Below, in pieces: positions 6,532 through 9,993 of a stretch of 9,993 nt of DNA. The position numbers and the translations under genes are program-made. Source of the stretch: Cognatazoarcus sp050303815. GTDB lineage: Bacteria; Pseudomonadota; Gammaproteobacteria; Burkholderiales; Rhodocyclaceae. Below the pieces are notes generated by a model, which searched no databases, was not told the DNA's origin, and saw only the letters and a list, made by a program, of their open reading frames with translations. The stretch covers positions 1-9,993 of the forward strand of contig JBNLCM010000006.1 of NCBI GenBank assembly GCA_050303815.1, written 5' to 3'. The stretch's first letter is position 1; each line of letters starts with the position of its first letter.

Positions 6532-7470
6532 TCAGCTGTGGGCCAGTATCCGATCGGGGAGGCGACGGGCGGGTGCCAGGCAGTAGAGCGCCCACAGGAG
6601 GATCAGCGGCACGACGAGGGTCTGCATCAGGAAGACGACGATCAGGTCGATCATGCGCCTTGCGGCCCGGTCGGTCGCCTGGGCCAGCGCCTCGTACTGC
6701 GCGAGCACGCCGTTCTGCAATTGCGCCACGCTGCCCGTCGCAAGGGAGGCGGCCTTTGCCTTGGCGGCTTCCCACAGGCGGGCGAACGCGCCCGACCCGT
6801 CGTTCGTTGAATCGCCGCGCGCCGGCGCGCTGGCCGGATCCGCCCCGTCCGGAGCAGTGGCCTGCGGTGTGGTCGCCGCGTCTGGCTCGAAGGCCCTGAT
6901 GACCCGGGTGGTTTCCTCCATCGAGGCCTGCGCCGTGCTGTAGTCCTTCGCGAGCCAATGCTGGAAGACCTGGTCACTGGCGATCAGGGTGACCGGCATG
7001 ACGAATCGAATGAAGATCAACACGAGCAGGAACCGGGTCAGGCCGGGCGGGGCGATGCCCCGCGCAAACAGGATGATCCAGCCCAGGGCAAACGCACTGA
7101 CCGCCCCCGACACCAATCCGTTCGACCCCATCGCCAGCAGGAGCTTCTCAAGCCCGAACGCCACGCTGCTCATCAGCATCAGGGATGAAAAGGACTCGAC
7201 CAGATCGTTCAAGGGGTCCAGCGCCTCGCCCACCGAGAAGGTGACGCCCACGCCCAGCGGTTGGGCGCTGACCTCGGTGCCCTGAAAGAACGAGATGGCG
7301 CCATTGAGGGCACGGGCGGAGGCGAAGCTGACGAGGGATCGCTGAAGGCCCGCGTCCACGCTGGCCTGGGCCCGCTCGGTGATGGGGCCGTACCAGCTGA
7401 ACGCGACGACCAGCAACACCAGGGCAATGATGCCGTAGCGCTTGAGCGGGACCGGATTCTGATGGCTCAT
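6532..7470 (-). CDS. multi-pass inner membrane protein, function unknown
   Basis: It encodes 312 aa from ATG 7470. A GTG four codons upstream is also possible, and neither start has a strong ribosome binding site. Hydrophobic segments lie at about 11-30, 97-112, 118-138, 144-166 and 274-298. Between the last two is a hydrophilic stretch (about 195-270): first Ala/Pro/Asp-rich and probably disordered, then an amphipathic Ala-rich helix rich in Lys and Gln. The conserved-looking parts are the region of FFQGTEVSAQPLGVGVTFSV and the LIFIRFVMPVTLIASD segment. I recognise no enzymatic motif. The composition and codon use are normal for the window, so it is a real gene. It lies downstream of the small lipoprotein gene (205-base gap) and upstream of the HAD gene. 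Confidence 0.8.
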   Translation of the reverse strand: MSHQNPVPLKRYGIIALVLLVVAFSWYGPITERAQASVDAGLQRSLVSFASARALNGAISFFQGTEVSAQPLGVGVTFSVGEALDPLNDLVESFSSLMLMSSVAFGLEKLLLAMGSNGLVSGAVSAFALGWIILFARGIAPPGLTRFLLVLIFIRFVMPVTLIASDQVFQHWLAKDYSTAQASMEETTRVIRAFEPDAATTPQATAPDGADPASAPARGDSTNDGSGAFARLWEAAKAKAASLATGSVAQLQNGVLAQYEALAQATDRAARRMIDLIVVFLMQTLVVPLILLWALYCLAPARRLPDRILAHS

Positions 7471-7675
7471 GGGGCGTCTCACACAAGAGGGCTCGGGAAC
7501 TCACCGCTGGGCGGCGCCTGGACCAGCGCCATCGGCGCGCCGTTCGCCTTGGACCGCCGCGTGCCGTGGGCATTCCCGCCCGGCATCGACTGCCGGCGCG
7601 TTTCGCGTGGCGATGGCGCGGTGGCCGTCGGCCCGAGGCAGGCGGTTCAGGTGGCGTGCGTAGCGGCTGCAGCGA

Positions 7676-7936
7676 TCAGCCGCAGTCCCCACCGTCGCCG
7701 CCAAATCCGTCGATGCCGCCGCCATCGCCGCCGCGCCCGGCGCCGCCAAGCCAGCCACGCAGCTTCCAGATGAGATAGACCGCCGATACGACGCCGATGA
7801 CGATCTTCCACGTCGCGGTTGGCTCGGCATCGTCGAGACGGGCGCAGCCGTTCACGCTTGCAGCAAGCGCGGCCAGGGCAAGCCAGCCGCTCGTGGGGAG
7901 CCGGCCGGGACGCATTGGTTGTGGGCGGAGGTGCAT
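7676..7936 (-). CDS. small putative lipoprotein with membrane segment and Gly/Asp-rich tail
   Basis: It encodes 86 aa from ATG 7936, chosen because GGAG lies eight bases upstream. An ATG seven codons inside (7915) is the alternative. The N-terminus has a basic stretch and a hydrophobic run (WLALAALAASVNGC) ending in a lipobox-like V-N-G-C at C31. Asn at -2 is unusual, so lipidation is probable but not certain. A second hydrophobic segment (TWKIVIGVVSAVYLIW) follows, then KLRGWL and a tail of about 25 residues made almost only of Gly and Asp, ending GGDCG. Such tails are common in small envelope proteins of unknown role. I do not recognise a family. It may share a transcript with the membrane-protein gene 205 bases downstream. 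Confidence 0.65.
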   Translation of the reverse strand: MHLRPQPMRPGRLPTSGWLALAALAASVNGCARLDDAEPTATWKIVIGVVSAVYLIWKLRGWLGGAGRGGDGGGIDGFGGDGGDCG

Positions 7937-7956
7937 TGCACCGTCTCCATGGCAAT

Positions 7957-7972
7957 CACGCGGTGTCGCGTG
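7957..7972 (-). promoter_or_regulatory. hairpin in the leader of the small lipoprotein gene
   Basis: CACGCG-GTGT-CGCGTG is a perfect 6-bp stem with a tetraloop. On the minus strand it ends eight bases before the GGAG ribosome binding site of the gene starting at 7936. The closeness to the ribosome binding site makes an effect on translation or mRNA stability possible. Confidence 0.3.
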
Positions 7973-8413
7973 TACTTCAGGCATTCTGCGCCAGCCCTTC
8001 GCGGCGGGCGACAAGGCATGAGATGGACGGTCGACCGTGACCGGACCACTGGCCGCGCCGAACGCCCGGACGGCCTGGCCCGCCGTTCGCCAGTCGCCGG
8101 ATCGGTGGCGATCACACGGACAGGCGAAGGCCGGTGGGCGCTACAGGTCCGCCCAGTCGGACAACGCCGTCGCCCGGCCCGCAGAGTGGGCGCAGGGGCG
8201 GTCCGGGGGTGGCCGGAATAGGGGGACGATGGCGGGCCACCGGGCGGCCGTCCGTGGCGGGTTCGGGCGGGGGCGACCACAGAAAGCGCCCAGTGACACC
8301 TGGGGAGGCATCCGAGGGCGCTGGGTAAGCAACCGGCAATCGCTGACCCGCTCGAAGCGATGCCCGCCAAGCCATCGGGGCGCGCAGTGATTCTTCAATA
8401 CGGCCGAGGGGCG
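7973..8413. other. long stretch without a supportable gene
   Basis: All reading frames here give low-complexity Arg/Pro/Gly-rich translations with no recognisable domain, start context or sensible composition. Visible structures are a palindrome at 8027-8038 and runs of G in the + strand around 8190-8270. It separates two minus-strand genes and may hold the 5' region of the lipoprotein gene and the 3' region of the gene at 8414-8908. Confidence 0.5.
8027..8038. repeat. 12-bp perfect palindrome
   Basis: ACGGTCGACCGT is fully self-complementary. It lies 91 bases upstream of the start at 7936. A dimeric regulator site is one reading, but in DNA this rich in GC it may be chance. Confidence 0.4.
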
Positions 8414-8908
8414 TCAAGCGATTCCGGCGCTGGCCAGCTTTTCCAGAAGGAAAGCAACGGCATTCTTTCTCTCGCTGGGTGTCGCCTTGGGAATCGGGCC
8501 TGATGCATTGTTGGACGCATAGACGTAGGCCGCCTTTGCCAGCACCCTGGCTTCGCCACGCGAAACGCCAAACTCGGATGTCAATTGCCTCTCGTAGGCA
8601 TCCAGCGTGCCGGGCTCGATTTTGCCTGCGGAGAACAGGTTGTCGAAGCTGCCCTTCGTGGATTCGCCACCGCAAACGCCATAGGCCGCTTTCGCGGAGA
8701 GCAGCGCGCCAAGTACTGCCCCGATTCCCGCGGCTGTCGCATTGATCGCCTGCCCGGCACCGGGGACCACATTGGTGGGAGCAAAGTAGATCCCCGCTGC
8801 CAATCCCGATGCGCCAGCCGCCGCACCGGCAGCCAGCAAGACACAGGATATCTTCTGCTTGTCACCCGACGCGATGAGGTCGACGTAGTCCTGTGCCAAT
8901 GAACCCAT
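8414..8908 (-). CDS. small glycine-zipper membrane protein, function unknown
   Basis: It encodes 164 aa from ATG 8908, preceded by GAGGAGG ending five bases upstream, the strongest ribosome binding site in the window. Two Gly/Ala-rich hydrophobic segments (about 20-43 and 52-79) make a helical hairpin with small-residue spacing typical of glycine zippers. Cysteines 22 and 79 sit in or beside them. Residues 80-164 are hydrophilic and helical (FDNLFSAGKIEPGTLDAYERQL, then RVLAKAAYVYASNN and a Lys/Glu-rich end). There is no signal peptide. I recognise no family. Helical hairpins of this kind occur in membrane-permeabilising toxins, holins and membrane-anchored scaffolds, but no diagnostic motif is present. 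Its codon use is less GC-extreme than the peptidase cluster, and it lies on the side of the window that carries the tRNA fragment. Confidence 0.75.
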   Translation of the reverse strand: MGSLAQDYVDLIASGDKQKISCVLLAAGAAAGASGLAAGIYFAPTNVVPGAGQAINATAAGIGAVLGALLSAKAAYGVCGGESTKGSFDNLFSAGKIEPGTLDAYERQLTSEFGVSRGEARVLAKAAYVYASNNASGPIPKATPSERKNAVAFLLEKLASAGIA

Positions 8909-9329
8909 TTGAACCTCCTCGCGTCCGTCTGGCGAATGTCAGACAGGGACTTGCTCGCTTGGCGCAACGAGATGAGTCGGTGCACGCCGGCAATGGATCG
9001 CCCGAACGCCGATCGGACCCATTCTGACGTGACATACCGCAACTCGTTCTATCGAAATCCGGGCTGGATCCGACATGGCAAAAAGAAATCGAGAAAACTG
9101 AGTGGGTGCGGCAGACGTAGCCAAGAAGCGCGCAATGAAGTCCCGCCATCTGCCGCCCTCTTCAAAAAAAGCATGCACATTGGTTTGCGTCAACCTTATT
9201 CTGGAAGATCGAGTTCCTACCCATCGTTGGAGGTTGGGCCGGCAGCCTTTGCAAGGCGTTAACGGGGTCCTTGCCTTCGAGGTGGCCCAAAGCACCACAG
9301 CCCGAGCGCTCGCTGTGGCGCGCTTGTTC
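8909..9329. other. intergenic stretch of lower GC, no gene seen
   Basis: This stretch is visibly poorer in GC than the first 8 kb, with A-runs at about 9077-9097 and 9164-9170. It should hold the promoter of the gene starting at 8908, but I cannot pick a convincing -35/-10 pair. An 8-bp palindrome GAGCGCTC lies at 9304-9311. The open + frame through here continues antisense across the candidate gene at 9330-9596 and has no recognisable content. Confidence 0.45.
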
Positions 9330-9596
9330 CTAGACCCGCTTCGGGATCTCGAGATTTGGGGAGCCGTTGGCATTCAACTTGTAGGTGATGCCGATGAAAC
9401 AAGTTTCCTCGAGATCCGTGGGTGCAAGGTGCAGGTACAGGCTGCCGAATTCCTCGCCGCCGTTCGCCTTGAAGACATATGGGGTCGATTGACTCCACGC
9501 GGTCCAGACAAGCTGATTTGCCTCGGATCGGCTCGAATCAGAATTGAAGCGAAGGCCTTTCGATACAGCATCATCAGCGACCGACACTCCTGGCAC
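9330..9596 (-). CDS. candidate small hypothetical protein
   Basis: It encodes 88 aa from GTG 9596, the first start after a TAG four codons upstream. No good ribosome binding site is visible, and a start further inside is possible. The second half looks coding: third positions are mostly G or C and the translation is balanced with beta-type patterning (TPYVFKANGG, GSLYLHLAPT, CFIGITYKLNANG). The first half is less convincing. It has no signal peptide, no membrane segment and one cysteine (C66). I recognise no family. It may be a truncated remnant of a longer gene, since it lies near a likely integration boundary. Confidence 0.45.
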   Translation of the reverse strand: MPGVSVADDAVSKGLRFNSDSSRSEANQLVWTAWSQSTPYVFKANGGEEFGSLYLHLAPTDLEETCFIGITYKLNANGSPNLEIPKRV

Positions 9597-9773
9597 CGAA
9601 GTATGGCCCTATCAAGAACCGCTACCTTCCGGACATAGAACGGCGCGGTAGGTCAGGGCGAGTAGCGTGCAGGCGGCCCGGGACCGAGCTCGTCCGAGGC
9701 AGGCAAGCGCGGGAGGTCCAGACAGTGAACGCAAAGGAGCTCGACCAACGTGGCTGGGCCACTTGCAGTATCT

Positions 9774-9832
9774 TGGCTCCCCGACCTTGGCTCGAACCAG
9801 GGACCTGCGGATTAACAGTCCGTCGCTCTACC
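9774..9832 (-). pseudogene. 3' fragment of tRNA-Asn (GUU), probable attachment site
   Basis: On the minus strand GGTAGAGC (end of the D arm) is followed by the anticodon arm with loop CTGTTAA (anticodon GTT), a T arm with TTCGAGC and a 3' end GGGGAGCCA. The 3' acceptor strand TCGGGGA needs a 5' partner TCCCCGA, which is absent: the 5' flank here reads GGCTTACGGCGGCACCTCAA. The T stem has one mismatch (CCTGG with CAAGG) and the anticodon stem has an A-C at its outer pair. It therefore cannot fold as a working tRNA. A 3' tRNA part without its 5' part is what integrative elements leave at the end distal to the intact tRNA gene. Confidence 0.7.
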
Positions 9833-9901
9833 TTGAGGTGCCGCCGTAAGCCCAAGAAGTGGTAGCCCTATGTCGGCCCACGATGGCATGCCCCTGAGTT
9901 G

Positions 9902-9931
9902 CCGAACCATTCCGACCCGCTGATGGTTCGG
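9902..9931. repeat. 9-bp perfect inverted repeat
   Basis: CCGAACCAT (9902-9910) and ATGGTTCGG (9923-9931) pair perfectly around a 12-nt loop. No T-run follows on either strand. It lies 70 bases to the right of the tRNA fragment, on the predicted element side, so it could be a recombination-related or transcription-end structure. Confidence 0.6.
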
Positions 9932-9993
9932 TGGGGCTCATTGGGCCGGAGAGTGCGTTCTACAGATTGGCTGCAGCCTCCCACAAACCATCT

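Noticed and set aside
8037..8390. Open + frame of 117 codons in the gene-poor stretch
   Set aside because: The Arg/Ser/Gly-rich translation has no domain, no ribosome binding site and no conserved pattern. It is typical of a chance frame in GC-rich DNA.
9161..9180. Rho-independent terminator at the T-run of the minus strand (A-run 9164-9170)
   Set aside because: There is no adequate GC stem directly before the T-run, only the 6-base palindrome GCATGC.
9102..9638. Open + frame of 178 codons
   Set aside because: It overlaps the candidate gene at 9330-9596 antisense, has no recognisable motif, and its composition looks like a complement of that gene. Both are uncertain, but the minus reading is better.
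9774..9850. Intact tRNA-Asn gene
   Set aside because: The 5' acceptor strand and most of the D arm are missing, and two stem pairs are mismatched, so it is called a fragment only.
1..9993. CRISPR array, insertion sequence or rRNA
   Set aside because: No regularly spaced direct repeats, no transposase motifs with terminal inverted repeats, and no rRNA-like sequence were seen.

Overview
The window is very GC-rich DNA with densely packed, mostly minus-strand genes. The mix suggests a gammaproteobacterium of the Xanthomonadales/Lysobacterales type: a lipoprotein subtilase with an N-terminal PPC-like domain, Sec-secreted companions, a YkgJ-type cysteine-cluster protein, and a tRNA-Asn fragment of gammaproteobacterial character. 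That taxonomic call is inference from general familiarity, not from a search.

Layout. 1-111 (+) is the last 36 codons of a dipeptide/oligopeptide ABC-transporter ATPase. 190-4648 (-) is a three-gene secretion cluster. It reads in the order: small Sec-secreted protein (4648-4037), lipoprotein S8 serine peptidase (4040-1203, overlapping the first by GTGA), and a second secreted protein (1113-190). The two secreted proteins share a clearly related domain with two conserved cysteines. The downstream one carries an extra cysteine-rich domain joined by a Gly-Ser linker. An AT-richer pocket with an inverted repeat (4743-4792) is the likely control region. 4870-5397 (-) is a YkgJ-family cysteine-cluster protein.

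5581 to about 5975 (+) is a decayed, truncated RsbQ-like alpha/beta hydrolase. It has internal stops, and alanine sits where the nucleophilic serine should be. 5966-6412 (-) is a stand-alone small HAD-fold protein. 6532-7470 (-) is a multi-pass membrane protein of unknown function. 7676-7936 (-) is a small putative lipoprotein with a Gly/Asp-rich tail, preceded by a hairpin and further upstream by a 12-bp palindrome. 7937-8413 has no supportable gene.

8414-8908 (-) is a small glycine-zipper membrane protein with a strong ribosome binding site. 9330-9596 (-) is a weaker candidate small gene. 9774-9832 (-) is the 3' part of a tRNA-Asn(GUU) gene whose 5' acceptor strand is absent. This is the signature expected at the far end of an element integrated in a tRNA gene, and polarity predicts the element lies to the right of this window. 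A 9-bp inverted repeat follows at 9902-9931.

The most interesting unit is the subtilase with its two flanking paralogous secreted proteins. The lipid anchor and PPC domain precede the apparent prodomain. Maturation could therefore release the catalytic domain while the N-terminal part stays membrane-bound, and the paralogs are candidate partners, inhibitors or substrates.
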